From positions 1,649,821-1,713,820 of the forward strand of contig NZ_BDUD01000001.1 of assembly GCF_003113895.1 (NCBI RefSeq): DNA of 64,000 nucleotides. The letters run 5' to 3'. Below are positions 1 to 9,473 of this stretch, piece after piece. Numbering within the stretch: the stretch's first letter is position 1; each line of letters begins with the position of its first letter. Both the position numbers and the translations under genes were made by a program. The stretch comes from Nostoc commune NIES-4072 (lineage in GTDB: Bacteria > Cyanobacteriota > Cyanobacteriia > Cyanobacteriales > Nostocaceae). Below the pieces are notes generated by a model, which worked only from the letters and a program-made list of their open reading frames with translations, was not told the origin of the DNA and ran no database searches.

Positions 1-166
1 AAGCTTTTGAGGCTCTTTAGATACAAATCTTTAATAATTTACGAAACTTTACCAAAAAAGCTCTCTTCATCCAAAACTAGCCTAAACGCCAAACTCAAGT
101 CATCACCTTAATATTAAAAACAGAAGTAATTATTTCCCAATCTCTAAATAAAAATACCTGTGTTGT

Positions 167-724
167 ATGACTATCGAACGACTTCCCCAAAAACACTATC
201 CCAAGGCTGAAATTGGGCGACGAGGTATGGCATTGGGGCTTGATTTCCTTGGTGTCTGGTTAGTCAGTTCCCTACTGGGGGGCAGCGATATCGGGATTCA
301 ATTTCTGCAAATCCTAGTTTTTGTGATATTTTGGCTGATTTTGCGAGTGCTGGTGGTATACAACAATCAAGGGCAAAGTTTAGGGCGTTGGGCGTTCGAT
401 TTAAAGGTATTGGAAGTCGAAGATGGGGAAGTAGTGGGCAGAGTTCCAGATTTGCTCTCACTGGTGAAGCGAGAGGCGATCGTTGGCTTGGGTGCCCTTT
501 TAGTATCAATTGCCCTCAGCAATATTAGAGCCAATCCCACTGCTATACTGCTAGTACTTCCCCTAGCAATTGATTGTGGAACTGCCTTTTCTGATACCCA
601 GATGCGGCAGGCTTTACACGATCGCTATTGTGAAACTTTCATAGTTTCGTCGCGTCGTGGCTACTCGCTTGACATAAAAATTAAAAGATTAGTTGATAAT
701 ATGCGGCGGAATGTGAGAAGATAG
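167..724 (+). CDS. RDD family integral membrane protein
   Basis: A 185-residue protein with about three hydrophobic segments (roughly residues 23-40, 45-62 and 105-125). Between the second and third lies the RDD-type motif GQSLGRWAFDLKV (about residues 69-81), a polar GxSLG(K/R) loop typical of the family. The C-terminal tail is basic. RDD proteins are small membrane proteins whose function is mostly unknown; transport roles have been proposed for some. It lies 43 bases upstream of rpmG in the same direction. The family call rests on the motif and topology; no substrate can be inferred. A second RDD protein is encoded at 49467-50246. Confidence 0.75.
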   Translation: MTIERLPQKHYPKAEIGRRGMALGLDFLGVWLVSSLLGGSDIGIQFLQILVFVIFWLILRVLVVYNNQGQSLGRWAFDLKVLEVEDGEVVGRVPDLLSLVKREAIVGLGALLVSIALSNIRANPTAILLVLPLAIDCGTAFSDTQMRQALHDRYCETFIVSSRRGYSLDIKIKRLVDNMRRNVRR

Positions 725-767
725 TCATTTGTGTTAATTCTCTTCAGGCTTCACTGTTTGTAAGATT

Positions 768-962
768 ATGGCTAAGAGTAAAGGTGCCCGCATTATTGTG
801 ACACTAGAGTGTACCGAGTGTCGGACAAATTCAGACAAGCGTTCTGCTGGTGTTTCACGTTATACCAGCACCAAGAATCGCCGCAACACCACTAACAGGC
901 TAGAACTGAAAAAGTTCTGCACCCACTGCAACAAACATACCGTTCACAAGGAAATTAAGTAG
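768..962 (+). CDS. rpmG: 50S ribosomal protein L33
   Basis: A 64-residue basic protein of the large ribosomal subunit. Two zinc-ribbon pairs are visible, CTEC near residue 15 and CTHC near residue 52, so this is the cysteine-containing (zinc-binding) form of L33. Length and the STKNRRNT segment fit bacterial and plastid L33. It is followed two bases later by rpsR; rpmG-rpsR followed by an RNase II/R gene is a common cyanobacterial order. Confidence 0.97.
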   Translation: MAKSKGARIIVTLECTECRTNSDKRSAGVSRYTSTKNRRNTTNRLELKKFCTHCNKHTVHKEIK

Positions 963-964
963 AG

Positions 965-1180
965 ATGAGTTATTTCCGTCGTCGCCTTTCTCCGATCAAG
1001 CCAGGAGAACCAATCGATTATAAAGATGTTGATTTACTGCGTAAGTTTGTCACCGAGCGGGGTAAGATATTGCCACGTCGGATTACTGGGCTTACATCTC
1101 AGCAACAGCGAGAGTTGACATTAGCAATTAAACGTTCGCGGATTGTGGCTTTGTTGCCATTTATCAATGCGGAAGGCTAA
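965..1180 (+). CDS. rpsR: 30S ribosomal protein S18
   Basis: A 71-residue small-subunit protein carrying the S18 core, including [18 protein letters not shown] and the basic C-terminal half with LPRRITGL and [13 protein letters not shown]. It starts two bases after the rpmG stop, so the two are almost certainly cotranscribed. The sequence after the stop holds a short TAACTCC-type repeat cluster before the downstream exoribonuclease gene. Confidence 0.97.
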   Translation: MSYFRRRLSPIKPGEPIDYKDVDLLRKFVTERGKILPRRITGLTSQQQRELTLAIKRSRIVALLPFINAEG

Positions 1181-1285
1181 AAAGAGTGATGAGTTATGAG
1201 TGATGAGTTAAGAATCAAAACTCCTAACTCCTAACTCCTAACTTAAAACTATTTAAACTGTTCACCAAATTAAAGTGCGAGAGTT

Positions 1286-3346
1286 GTGGAGAAGGGGACG
1301 CTAGTTGAATTTAGGGTTCAAGGCGATCGCCGTCTGGGCATCGTAGAACGTCCAGACGGTAAAACCCGCTGGTTTGTGGTAGACGAACGTGGTCAATCCC
1401 ACAGCCTCGCGCCTAGACAAATAACTTATACAGTTACCGGGCAGACTTACAAGCCTTCTGAGATTGCTAGCTTTTTGGAGCAGATCAAGCCTTATTTAGA
1501 TCCATCTAGCTTAGAAGTAGCTTGGGAACTACTGGTTGAGGATGGGGAAACAGTCACTCCCGACCAAATGGCAAATTTGCTATTTTCAGCATCAGACGCG
1601 CCTCCTTGTTACGCCGCCCATTGCTTGTTATCAGACGACAAACTTTATTTCAAGCAAAAAGGAGATGCTTACGAGCCGCGAACTGCTGCTCAAGTGGCAG
1701 AACGCAAGCACCAGATGGAAGTAGAGGCGCTAAAAGCTAAGGGACAGCAGGAATTTTTAACTCGTGTAGAGCAGGCGCTCAAAGGTGAAGCAGTAGAGTG
1801 GGGCCGTCACGATCGCCAGCGCTTAGAAGGACTCGAAAAATACGCAGCACTGCTTGCTGACACCGTGCGGACAGGAGTCAATTATGATTCCTTGGCTCGT
1901 GCTTATCCGCCAAGCGCTCCAGTATTAGAAACTATGACCATGCTGGGACGGCCCACAACACCTCAAGGAGCCTTTCAGCTGTTAGTGGATTTGGGTTGCT
2001 GGAGTCCTTATGAAAACCTGTTCCTGCGTCGTTCTTCAATTCCGATTCAATTTCCTAATAAGGTATTAGAAGTGGCGCAACAGCGTTTGGATTTCCCGCC
2101 GATTGACTCAGATACAAACCGCCTTGATCTGACTCACCTGAAGGTCTACACCATTGATGACGAAACTACCACAGAGATCGACGATGGTCTGAGTTGGGAA
2201 ATACTTCCTGATGGCCGGGAACGCCTGTGGGTGCATATCGCCGATCCGACTCGATGGTTAGTACCAGAAGATGAATTAGATTTGGAAGCGAGAAAGCGGG
2301 GTAGTACAGTCTATTTACCTACGGGGATGATTCCCATGTTCCCAGAGGTATTGGCGACTGGGCCGATGAGTCTGATCCAGGGACGGGTTTGTTGTGCCCT
2401 CAGTTTCGGGATTATTTTAGATACAAGTGGCAAAGTAGAAGATTACAGCATTCATACGAGCTTGATTAAGCCGACTTATCGCCTCACCTACGAAGATGTA
2501 GATGAAATGTTGCAATTACGGGTACAGGCAGAACCAGAAATTGCAGCGATCGCTACATGGGCACAGAAGCGCAAAGCTTGGCGTTACGCTCAAGGGGCAA
2601 TTAGCATCACCATGCCGGAAGCGATGATCAAAGTCAAAGATGATGAGATCAATATTGACATCTTGGACGATTCTCCGTCGCGGCAAGTAGTGGCAGAAAT
2701 GATGATTGTTGCCGGTGAAGTTGCGGCACGTTATGGTAAAGCTCATAACATACCTTTGCCCTTTCGCGGTCAGCCCCAACCGGAATTACCCCCAGAAGAG
2801 GAATTGCTGCTACTTCCCGCCGGATTCGTTCGCGCTTGCGCTATGCGTCGTTGTATGCCCAAGAGCGAAATGAGCATTACGCCTCTGCGCCATGCTGGTT
2901 TGGGTTTGGATACCTACACTCAAGCAACCTCTCCCATCCGTCGTTACAGTGATTTGCTTACCCACTTCCAATTGAAAGCCCATTTGCGGGGTGAAGTTTT
3001 ACCATTTACCGCAGATCAACTTAAAGAAGTAATGATGACTGTCACCAGCATCACTCAAGAAGTGACGATGGTGGAACGGCAAACTAATAGATATTATGCT
3101 CTAGAGTATTTACGCCGTCATCCAGAGGAAACCTGGGAGGTAACAGTATTAATGTGGCTGCGAGAAGACAGCAACTTGGCCCTAATTTTGTTAGAAGATT
3201 TGGGCTTGCAGTTACCAATGGTTTTCAAACGTTCTGTTAACTTGGGCGAACAAATATTGGTGAAAGTCAGCCACGCCGATCCGCAAAAAGATATGATCCA
3301 GTTTCAAGAAATAGTTTATCAAGAAGCCCAAATAGCAGCGAATTAA
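1286..3346 (+). CDS. RNase II/RNase R family 3'-5' exoribonuclease
   Basis: A 686-residue protein of the RNB family, which degrades RNA processively from the 3' end. The catalytic RNB domain covers about residues 270-590. It contains the acidic motif TIDDETTTEIDDG (about 288-300), which supplies magnesium-binding aspartates, and QATSPIRRYSDL (about 550), a hallmark of RNase II/R. The start is GTG at 1286; no ATG fits the conserved N-terminus better. The gene follows rpmG-rpsR, the usual place for the cyanobacterial homologue called Zam or VacB in some genomes. Sequence alone does not decide between RNase II-like and RNase R-like specificity. Confidence 0.9.
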   Translation: MEKGTLVEFRVQGDRRLGIVERPDGKTRWFVVDERGQSHSLAPRQITYTVTGQTYKPSEIASFLEQIKPYLDPSSLEVAWELLVEDGETVTPDQMANLLFSASDAPPCYAAHCLLSDDKLYFKQKGDAYEPRTAAQVAERKHQMEVEALKAKGQQEFLTRVEQALKGEAVEWGRHDRQRLEGLEKYAALLADTVRTGVNYDSLARAYPPSAPVLETMTMLGRPTTPQGAFQLLVDLGCWSPYENLFLRRSSIPIQFPNKVLEVAQQRLDFPPIDSDTNRLDLTHLKVYTIDDETTTEIDDGLSWEILPDGRERLWVHIADPTRWLVPEDELDLEARKRGSTVYLPTGMIPMFPEVLATGPMSLIQGRVCCALSFGIILDTSGKVEDYSIHTSLIKPTYRLTYEDVDEMLQLRVQAEPEIAAIATWAQKRKAWRYAQGAISITMPEAMIKVKDDEINIDILDDSPSRQVVAEMMIVAGEVAARYGKAHNIPLPFRGQPQPELPPEEELLLLPAGFVRACAMRRCMPKSEMSITPLRHAGLGLDTYTQATSPIRRYSDLLTHFQLKAHLRGEVLPFTADQLKEVMMTVTSITQEVTMVERQTNRYYALEYLRRHPEETWEVTVLMWLREDSNLALILLEDLGLQLPMVFKRSVNLGEQILVKVSHADPQKDMIQFQEIVYQEAQIAAN

Positions 3347-3482
3347 ATAATTTGTCATTGGTCATTGGTCATTTGTCATTCGTAATACTTGCCAGAGGCT
3401 AGATTATCAATTACGAATTATTTGAATCTTGCTCTAACCCCTGTCGGTTAGGATATAGGGTAAATGGAATGAGGTAATAGTT

Positions 3483-3767
3483 GTGAATATATCTTTGACC
3501 CCAGAACTAGAGCAGTTGGTTAAGGATAAGGTTAGTAGTGGGAAATACAACTCAGTTACTGAAGTGATGGGTGAAGCATTGAGATTGCTAGAAGAACGCG
3601 ATCGCATTCGAGATCAGCGTCTAGCAGAATTGAAAGCTAAAATCCAAGAAGGAATAGAAGCCTCAGAGCGTGGTGAAGTAATCGATGGCGAAGAGGTGTT
3701 TGCAGAAATTGAAGAAGATATCCGACGTGCTGAAGCTCAAATGCAACAAGCAGAGGCCGCTAAATAA
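3483..3767 (+). CDS. Type II antitoxin, ParD/CC2985-like
   Basis: A 94-residue protein beginning at a GTG. The N-terminal ribbon-helix-helix region (MNISLTPELEQLVKDKV, then GKYNSVTEVMGEALRLLEER) matches ParD-type antitoxins. The charged C-terminal half is the part that would bind and neutralise the toxin. The stop overlaps the next start by one base (TAATG), typical of translational coupling in toxin-antitoxin operons. The partner is the ParE-like toxin downstream. Such antitoxins usually repress their own promoter; no operator was identified. Confidence 0.88.
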   Translation: MNISLTPELEQLVKDKVSSGKYNSVTEVMGEALRLLEERDRIRDQRLAELKAKIQEGIEASERGEVIDGEEVFAEIEEDIRRAEAQMQQAEAAK

Positions 3768-4072
3768 TGAGTCGGTATGTTTTAACAATTCCAGCCAAGC
3801 AAGACCTCAAGGAAATTAATCGCTATATTATCCGCTTTAATCCTGCTGCGGCTCGAAGATTCAATGAAAAATTTAAACAGCAGTGTAAATTGCTGGCTAA
3901 TTTCCCTAACATGGGGCAAAGTTGCGATAACTTTATAAGCGGTTTACGGAGTTTCCCTGTAGAAGATTATTTGATATTTTATCGTCCTATTGATGGCGGT
4001 GTGGAAGTTGTACGTATTGTCAGTGGTTATCGGGATTTAGAGACAGTTTTCTTAAATAACGATATTCTTTAG
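3767..4072 (+). CDS. Type II toxin of the RelE/ParE superfamily
   Basis: A 101-residue protein with the ParE-like layout: an N-terminal strand (RYVLTIPAKQDLKEINRYI), a helix with NPAAARRFNEKF, and a C-terminal sheet ending in RIVSGYRDLETVF. ParE toxins poison DNA gyrase and RelE toxins cleave ribosome-bound mRNA. The pairing with a ParD-type antitoxin favours the ParE group, but the target is not proven. It starts inside the antitoxin stop codon (one-base overlap). Confidence 0.87.
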   Translation: MSRYVLTIPAKQDLKEINRYIIRFNPAAARRFNEKFKQQCKLLANFPNMGQSCDNFISGLRSFPVEDYLIFYRPIDGGVEVVRIVSGYRDLETVFLNNDIL

Positions 4073-4155
4073 TAGTTGGTTCAATCCTTTATTTAATTTC
4101 CATTCCAGCAATTTTATTAGTATAATAATGGATCGTGTCGAATTAAAGCTAAACA

Positions 4156-4353
4156 ATGCCTAAACTAAAGACTCGTAAAGCCGCAGCGAAGCGATTCCGT
4201 GCCACCGGCACCGGCAAAATCGTCCGTCGTAAAGCTTTCAAAAGCCACCTTTTAGAGCACAAATCTTCTGACAAAAAGCGTAGTATGCGTCAGAGTGCGC
4301 TTGTACATGAACGCGATGAACTTAACGTGCGCTTGATGCTCCCATATTTGTAA
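4156..4353 (+). CDS. rpmI: 50S ribosomal protein L35
   Basis: A 65-residue, very basic large-subunit protein with the L35 signature [13 protein letters not shown] near the start and [11 protein letters not shown] in the second half. It is followed 19 bases later by rplT. In many bacteria infC precedes this pair; no infC is seen here, so the operon is the two-gene version found in many cyanobacteria. Confidence 0.97.
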   Translation: MPKLKTRKAAAKRFRATGTGKIVRRKAFKSHLLEHKSSDKKRSMRQSALVHERDELNVRLMLPYL

Positions 4354-4372
4354 GTATTTTAGGAAATAAGTT

Positions 4373-4729
4373 ATGACTCGGGTAAAACGCGGTAATGTAG
4401 CTCGGAAGCGCCGCAATAAAATTCTCAAACTAGCTAAAGGTTTTCGCGGTTCTCACTCAACTCTGTTTAGAACTGCCAACCAACAAGTGATGAAGGCGCT
4501 ACGGAGTGCCTACCGCGATCGCAAAAAGAAAAAGCGCGATTTTCGCCGCCTCTGGATCACCCGCATCAACGCTGCTTCAAGGCAACACGGCTTGAGTTAC
4601 AGCCAGTTGATCGGTAACTTGAAAAAAGCTGATATCCAACTAAATCGCAAGATGTTGGCACAATTGGCAGTCCTCGATCCAGCTAGCTTTGGTAAAGTTG
4701 CTGAACTCGCAAATAAAGCTAAAGGATAA
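4373..4729 (+). CDS. rplT: 50S ribosomal protein L20
   Basis: A 118-residue basic protein with the L20 fold features: a long basic N-terminal arm ([20 protein letters not shown]), then GFRGSH and [22 protein letters not shown]20 is an early-assembly 23S rRNA-binding protein. It directly follows rpmI, and a solute-binding protein gene begins 12 bases after its stop. Confidence 0.97.
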   Translation: MTRVKRGNVARKRRNKILKLAKGFRGSHSTLFRTANQQVMKALRSAYRDRKKKKRDFRRLWITRINAASRQHGLSYSQLIGNLKKADIQLNRKMLAQLAVLDPASFGKVAELANKAKG

Positions 4730-4741
4730 AGGTGGCAAAGG

Positions 4742-5554
4742 ATGTATAACAGATGTAACAGATGGCAAGTAATTACTCGGTTACATCTGGTATTATCCGC
4801 CACTATTTTTTGGATATCTTGCTTTTCCATAGTGGGGACGGGATTAACTGCGTCTGCTGCCAAAATGCCAGAAATTCAGCAGCGAGGCTATCTAACTGTT
4901 GCCGTTAAAGATAACTTGCGTCCGTTGGGATTTAGAGATGCTAACGGTAATTTGCAAGGCTTAGAAATTGACTTGGCACAGCGATTGGCACTTGACTTGG
5001 TAGGTACCGAGGCTGTGAAATTGAAACCCGTAGCGAATCGCGATCGCTTGTCTGTAGTATTAGACAATAAAGTTGATTTTGCGATCGCTAGGGTGACAGC
5101 AACTGAATCTCGCAGCCGCATAGTTAGTTTCAGTGTTCCCTACTATTTGGATAGCACTGTATTAGTTACAAAAGATCCCTCTGTACAGAAATTGAGCGAT
5201 TTTGCAAAACAAAAAATTGCTGTACTCAACAATTCCAGCACCATTGCTAAGGTGCGTTACTTTGTGTCAAACGCCGATTTGGTAGGAGTAAATTCATATC
5301 AAGAAGCGCGAGATAAAATAGAAACTAATGCAGCCTTTGCCTTTGCCGCAGATGCTAGCGTTCTGAGCGGTTGGGTGCAACAATATCCTCAATATCGGCT
5401 ACTGCCAATTAAGCTATCAACTGAACCCTTATCTGTAGTCATGCCCAAGGGATTGCAGTACGATGAATTAAGACGGAATGTGAATCAAGCGATCGCTCGT
5501 TACTTAGCAGAAGGTTGGCTCCAGCAACGTATTCAATATTGGGGTTTACCGTAA
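4742..5554 (+). CDS. Extracellular solute-binding protein (family 3, amino-acid type)
   Basis: A 270-residue periplasmic-type protein. An N-terminal hydrophobic segment (about residues 14-34) ends in TASAA and looks like a signal peptide or anchor. The mature part begins with the bilobal binding-protein pattern GYLTVAVKDNLRPLGFRD and NLQGLEIDLAQRLA, followed by DFAIARVTATESRSRIVSFSVPYY, as in polar amino-acid ABC transporter receptors. No permease or ATPase gene is adjacent, so it may serve a transporter encoded elsewhere or be an orphan sensor-type receptor. It starts 12 bases after rplT and may be read through from it. Confidence 0.8.
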   Translation: MYNRCNRWQVITRLHLVLSATIFWISCFSIVGTGLTASAAKMPEIQQRGYLTVAVKDNLRPLGFRDANGNLQGLEIDLAQRLALDLVGTEAVKLKPVANRDRLSVVLDNKVDFAIARVTATESRSRIVSFSVPYYLDSTVLVTKDPSVQKLSDFAKQKIAVLNNSSTIAKVRYFVSNADLVGVNSYQEARDKIETNAAFAFAADASVLSGWVQQYPQYRLLPIKLSTEPLSVVMPKGLQYDELRRNVNQAIARYLAEGWLQQRIQYWGLP

Positions 5555-5662
5555 TTTTGTCATTAGTCATTGGTCATTAGTGAATAACAAAGGACAAAGG
5601 GCAAATAACAATAAGCTGATAATAGATACAAAACCAACTTTATAATATTTGTATTTGCAGCA

Positions 5663-6187
5663 ATGGATAACAGTCTAGCCATAATTTATCTCTCAATTTT
5701 TGTGACTATACTCACACTTGCAGCCGTGAGTATTTTTCGCCAGATTTTCAAAACTCGCAAGATTGAAAGCTCTTTTGCGAAGTTGCGAAAGAAATTAGAG
5801 AAAGAAAAAGGTACGACTCAAGAATATTATGAGTTAGGCAGTATTTATTCCGAAAAAAAACTGTATTCCCAAGCAATACTGCTGTTTCAAAAAGCTATCA
5901 AAGCTGCCCAAGAAGAGGGAGAAGAAAATATTGCCCCTATTTACAACGGGCTGGGTTATATTTATTTTACCCAAGAGCAATATGACCTAGCAATTCGTCA
6001 GTATAAAGAAGCTCTAAAAGCTAAACCAGACTATGTAACAGGGTTGAATAATCTCGCTCATGCTTATGAGAAAAAAAAGTTAACTACTCAGGCGTTACAA
6101 AGTTACGAGGAAGCACTAAAGTTTGATCCAAATAATCCTATTGCTAAACGCCGTGCTGAATCTTTACGTCGTTTGGTTTCTGCGTAA
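5663..6187 (+). CDS. TPR protein, probable Ycf37-like photosystem I accessory factor
   Basis: A 174-residue protein with one N-terminal membrane segment (about residues 6-25), a basic linker, then about three tetratricopeptide repeats: YYELGSIYSEKKLYSQAILLFQKA, YNGLGYIYFTQEQYDLAIRQYKEA and LNNLAHAYEKKKLTTQALQSYEEA (cited in part as landmarks at about residues 55-160). The arrangement and the C-terminal AKRRAESLRRL resemble Ycf37, which supports photosystem I accumulation in cyanobacteria. The Ycf37 assignment is from memory of the family and is less certain than the TPR call. It is expected to sit on a membrane with its repeats in the cytosol. Confidence 0.65.
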   Translation: MDNSLAIIYLSIFVTILTLAAVSIFRQIFKTRKIESSFAKLRKKLEKEKGTTQEYYELGSIYSEKKLYSQAILLFQKAIKAAQEEGEENIAPIYNGLGYIYFTQEQYDLAIRQYKEALKAKPDYVTGLNNLAHAYEKKKLTTQALQSYEEALKFDPNNPIAKRRAESLRRLVSA

Positions 6188-6326
6188 ATTGGGCATTGGG
6201 CATTGTTTATTTCTCCCTACTGCCTAACTATTAACAAATTAATTTGGCTTTAGCCTCTTAATTTATCGGTTTTCATGCTTAGGCTTGGAAATAGATAACT
6301 ATAAGTCTTTTTTAAAAATGTAAAAG

Positions 6327-8309
6327 ATGATTAAGCGGCTAAAGCGTTTTTTGTGGCTAGTTATTGCCATCATTGTCGCCATTTCTATATCACTCGGATT
6401 AATGGGAAGATTGACGGCTCAACAGCCTTTGATTTCCCATCCTCTCACTTCGCTAACAGAGGCAGAAATTAGTACAGCCGTTTCGGTCGTCAAAAGAGAA
6501 AAAACTTTGAGCGAAATGGCAGCTTTTCCACTGATCGCTTTACAAGAACCAGATAAAGAAGAAGTTCTGAAATTTACACCTGGTAAAGCTTTTGGGCGAA
6601 AAGCTTTTTTGGTGATCTATGAGCGATCGCAAAACAAAACTTATGAAGGAATTGTCGATCTAACAAGCAAAACCTTAAGTTCTTGGAAAGAAATATCCTC
6701 TGTTCAACCTGCGATCGTGGTTTCAGAATATGAACTGGCAACTCAGGTAGTTAAAGCCGATTCCCGATGGCAAAAAGCGATACGAAGGCGGGGAATTACT
6801 GATTTTGATCAAGTCACAATTAGTTGTTGGGCACCAGGAATCTTAAGTAAACAGGAAGAAGTAACAGGTAATCGTCTGTGTCGAGCTTTATCTTACTACA
6901 AAGGCAAAGGCTGGAACTATTACGGTAGTCCCATTGAAGGAGTCTTAGCAACAGTCAATTTAAACACGGGTAAAATCGCCAGTTTCCTTGACAAGGGAAA
7001 CGTACCTTTCTCTAAAGAAAACTGGAACTATGATGTAAAATCTTTAGGCAAATTACTTTCAGCACCTAAAGCATTAAAGATTCTGCAACCAAATGGTGCA
7101 AGTTTCCAAATTAATAATAATGAAATTAGCTGGCAAGGTTGGAAGTTTAGGTATTTAATGCATCCCCGTAGTGGATTGGTACTATACCAAGTGACACACG
7201 ACGATGGGGAAAATATTCGACCAGTTTTATACCGCGCTAGCCTATCGGAAATGGTAGTTCCTTACGGCGATCCAAATCCTACTTGGTCGTTTAGGAATGC
7301 ATTTGATGTTGGAGAATACAACTTTGGTTTACTAGCAAATACGATGCAGTTAGGTAAAGAAATTCCTGAAAACGGTCTTTTGCTGGATGCTGTATTTGCT
7401 AATGAGCAGGGAGAACCTTATAAAATACCAGGAGTTATCGGTATCTATGAACGCGATCGCGGAATACTATGGAAACATTATGATTACAATACTCAGCATA
7501 ATGATGTCCGTCGCAGTCGAGAATTAGTGATATCGATGACTGCGGCTGTTGATAATTATGATTACAGCCTTAATTGGATCTTTCACCAGGATGGGACTTT
7601 GGAAGTCCAAAATGAACTAACAGGTATCGTGCTGGCGCAGGGAACGGCTGCCCAAAAGCAATCTGAGGATGACTCTTATGGTCGGCTAATCGCTAAGAAT
7701 ATCTTCGGAGTAAATCATCAGCACTTTTTCAACTACCGCCTAGATTTCGATGTCGATGGACAGGCTAATTCTGTGATGGAAATGAATGTGAAAGCTTTAC
7801 CGATGGATGAGAAAAATCCTCTAGGAAATGCGATCGCAGTTACAGAAACCCCACTCACAAAAGAAACGGCTGCTGTCCGCGATTTGGATATGAAAAGCAG
7901 TCGGGAATGGATGATTGTTAGTGCAGATAAGAAAAATACGCTAGGGGCTGCACCTGGATATATGCTGATGCCTGGTGGAAACTCCATATTTTTCCCTGTG
8001 GAAGGCTCAAACATCCGTCAAAAGGCAGAATTTGCGACTCACCATGTCTGGATAACAAAATATAAACCTGCTGAACTCTATGCTGGCGGCGATTATCCAA
8101 ACCAGACTCAACCAGGACAGGGTTTACCTAAATATATTGCAGACGATGAATCTTTGACGGGTGAAGATATCGTGCTGTGGTACACAATGGGCGTAACTCA
8201 TGTTCCGCGATCGGAAGATTGGCCTGTGATGCCTGTTCACCAAGTTGGCTTTAAGCTAGTACCTAGAGGATTCTTTAGCCGTAATCCAGCGATTAATTTA
8301 CCAGAGTAA
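6327..8309 (+). CDS. Primary (copper/TPQ) amine oxidase
   Basis: A 660-residue protein of the copper amine oxidase family, which oxidises primary amines to aldehydes with release of ammonia and hydrogen peroxide. A hydrophobic N-terminus (about residues 8-28) suggests export or membrane anchoring. The catalytic set is visible: the cofactor-forming tyrosine in DNYDY (Tyr411, precursor of topaquinone), the copper ligand pair HQH (residues 464 and 466), a third histidine in THHVW (572 or 573), and the likely catalytic-base aspartate in FDVGEY (Asp327). The protein appears complete. No amine transporter or aldehyde dehydrogenase is adjacent, so its substrate is open. Confidence 0.9.
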   Translation: MIKRLKRFLWLVIAIIVAISISLGLMGRLTAQQPLISHPLTSLTEAEISTAVSVVKREKTLSEMAAFPLIALQEPDKEEVLKFTPGKAFGRKAFLVIYERSQNKTYEGIVDLTSKTLSSWKEISSVQPAIVVSEYELATQVVKADSRWQKAIRRRGITDFDQVTISCWAPGILSKQEEVTGNRLCRALSYYKGKGWNYYGSPIEGVLATVNLNTGKIASFLDKGNVPFSKENWNYDVKSLGKLLSAPKALKILQPNGASFQINNNEISWQGWKFRYLMHPRSGLVLYQVTHDDGENIRPVLYRASLSEMVVPYGDPNPTWSFRNAFDVGEYNFGLLANTMQLGKEIPENGLLLDAVFANEQGEPYKIPGVIGIYERDRGILWKHYDYNTQHNDVRRSRELVISMTAAVDNYDYSLNWIFHQDGTLEVQNELTGIVLAQGTAAQKQSEDDSYGRLIAKNIFGVNHQHFFNYRLDFDVDGQANSVMEMNVKALPMDEKNPLGNAIAVTETPLTKETAAVRDLDMKSSREWMIVSADKKNTLGAAPGYMLMPGGNSIFFPVEGSNIRQKAEFATHHVWITKYKPAELYAGGDYPNQTQPGQGLPKYIADDESLTGEDIVLWYTMGVTHVPRSEDWPVMPVHQVGFKLVPRGFFSRNPAINLPE

Positions 8310-8429
8310 AATATTAGTTTTCTAAAGTTTTCTAGGTTCAGTTTTTTCGTAATCTGTAAACCTGTAACTTGAATGCTGATAAGCTTATCGTAGGTCAAAT
8401 ACTGGCAGTTTTCATTCATAGGATAGCTC

Positions 8430-8999
8430 ATGAATTTTCCAGAAATTAATATTCCCGGTGATGGCACACTGCACGCTCGTTTAATTACTTCCTTGGGCCA
8501 AATTATAGTTCGTTTGGAGGAAGACAAAACCCCCAACACCGTCAAAAATTTTGTAGGTTTAGCAACCGGTACAATCGACTGGAAAGACCCTAAGACAGGT
8601 CAATCTCAGAAAGGGACTCCTGCCTATGATGGAGTTCGCTTTCACCGAGTCATCCCTGATTTTATGATTCAGTGTGGCGATCCCCTGGCTCGTTATCCAG
8701 ATATGGCCAACCGTTGGGGTACTGGTGGGCCAGGATATCAATTTGAAGATGAGTTTCATCCTGAATTGAAACACTCTAGTGCGGGTATCCTCTCAATGGC
8801 AAATGCAGGACGCGGTACTAATGGTTCGCAGTGGTTTATTACAGAAGGGCCAACGCCTCATCTTGACCGCAAACACAGTGTTTTTGGTAAAGTTGTCGAA
8901 GGTATGGATATAGTCAACCGCATCGCCAATGTGCCTACGACTAGAGATCGTCCAAACCAAGACGTAGTGTTAGAAAAAGTAGAAATTTTTCGGCAGTAA
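8430..8999 (+). CDS. Cyclophilin-type peptidyl-prolyl cis-trans isomerase
   Basis: A 189-residue single-domain cyclophilin that catalyses proline isomerisation during folding. Landmarks are [17 protein letters not shown] (active-site region with the conserved arginine and phenylalanine), [18 protein letters not shown] and [15 protein letters not shown]. No signal peptide is seen, so it is probably cytosolic, as with bacterial PpiB. A hairpin at 9118-9146 lies downstream and may end its transcript. Confidence 0.93.
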   Translation: MNFPEINIPGDGTLHARLITSLGQIIVRLEEDKTPNTVKNFVGLATGTIDWKDPKTGQSQKGTPAYDGVRFHRVIPDFMIQCGDPLARYPDMANRWGTGGPGYQFEDEFHPELKHSSAGILSMANAGRGTNGSQWFITEGPTPHLDRKHSVFGKVVEGMDIVNRIANVPTTRDRPNQDVVLEKVEIFRQ

Positions 9000-9117
9000 T
9001 TAATACCTCTCTAGGTTAATTTCTATTCCCTCGAATGAAGAAATAGCCCTAGCGTTATTCCTCATTTTTTCCTTGTTTAAGGAAGGTTAGTAGGAATATT
9101 AATACAACCTGATTCTT

Positions 9118-9146
9118 TACAAACATCCTTTAAGAGGATGTTTGTA
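9118..9146 (+). terminator. Candidate terminator hairpin after the cyclophilin gene
   Basis: An 11-base inverted repeat, TACAAACATCC and GGATGTTTGTA, separated by a short loop and followed by ATTTT. The stem is good but the U tract is short, so termination is plausible rather than certain. The rest of the gap from 9000 to 9473 holds AT-rich sequence that should contain the chlB promoter; no clear promoter boxes were picked out. Confidence 0.45.
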
Positions 9147-9473
9147 ATTTTGGAGAAGTTGTACATAAATTTTCTAAATTTATTGGTGATGGTTAACACA
9201 CCGCCCCACATTGAAAACAAATTTGCCGAAAAATTAAGATTTATTTTAAAAAAGCAACAGTAATATTGTTAAATTCAGAAGCTACATTCCAATCAGGAAC
9301 AAGGTTTGAGCGATGTCTACGCCTATACAGCGCAGCTAAAATCCTTACAAGTCTTCACTTCAAGAGGGATACAACTTTTGAGACAATCAGAAACGATTTA
9401 ATAATAATCAAGCACTTATAGTCCACTCTTATCGGACTCCGTGTTATTTCTATTGAAAAGGGAGAACACAAAC

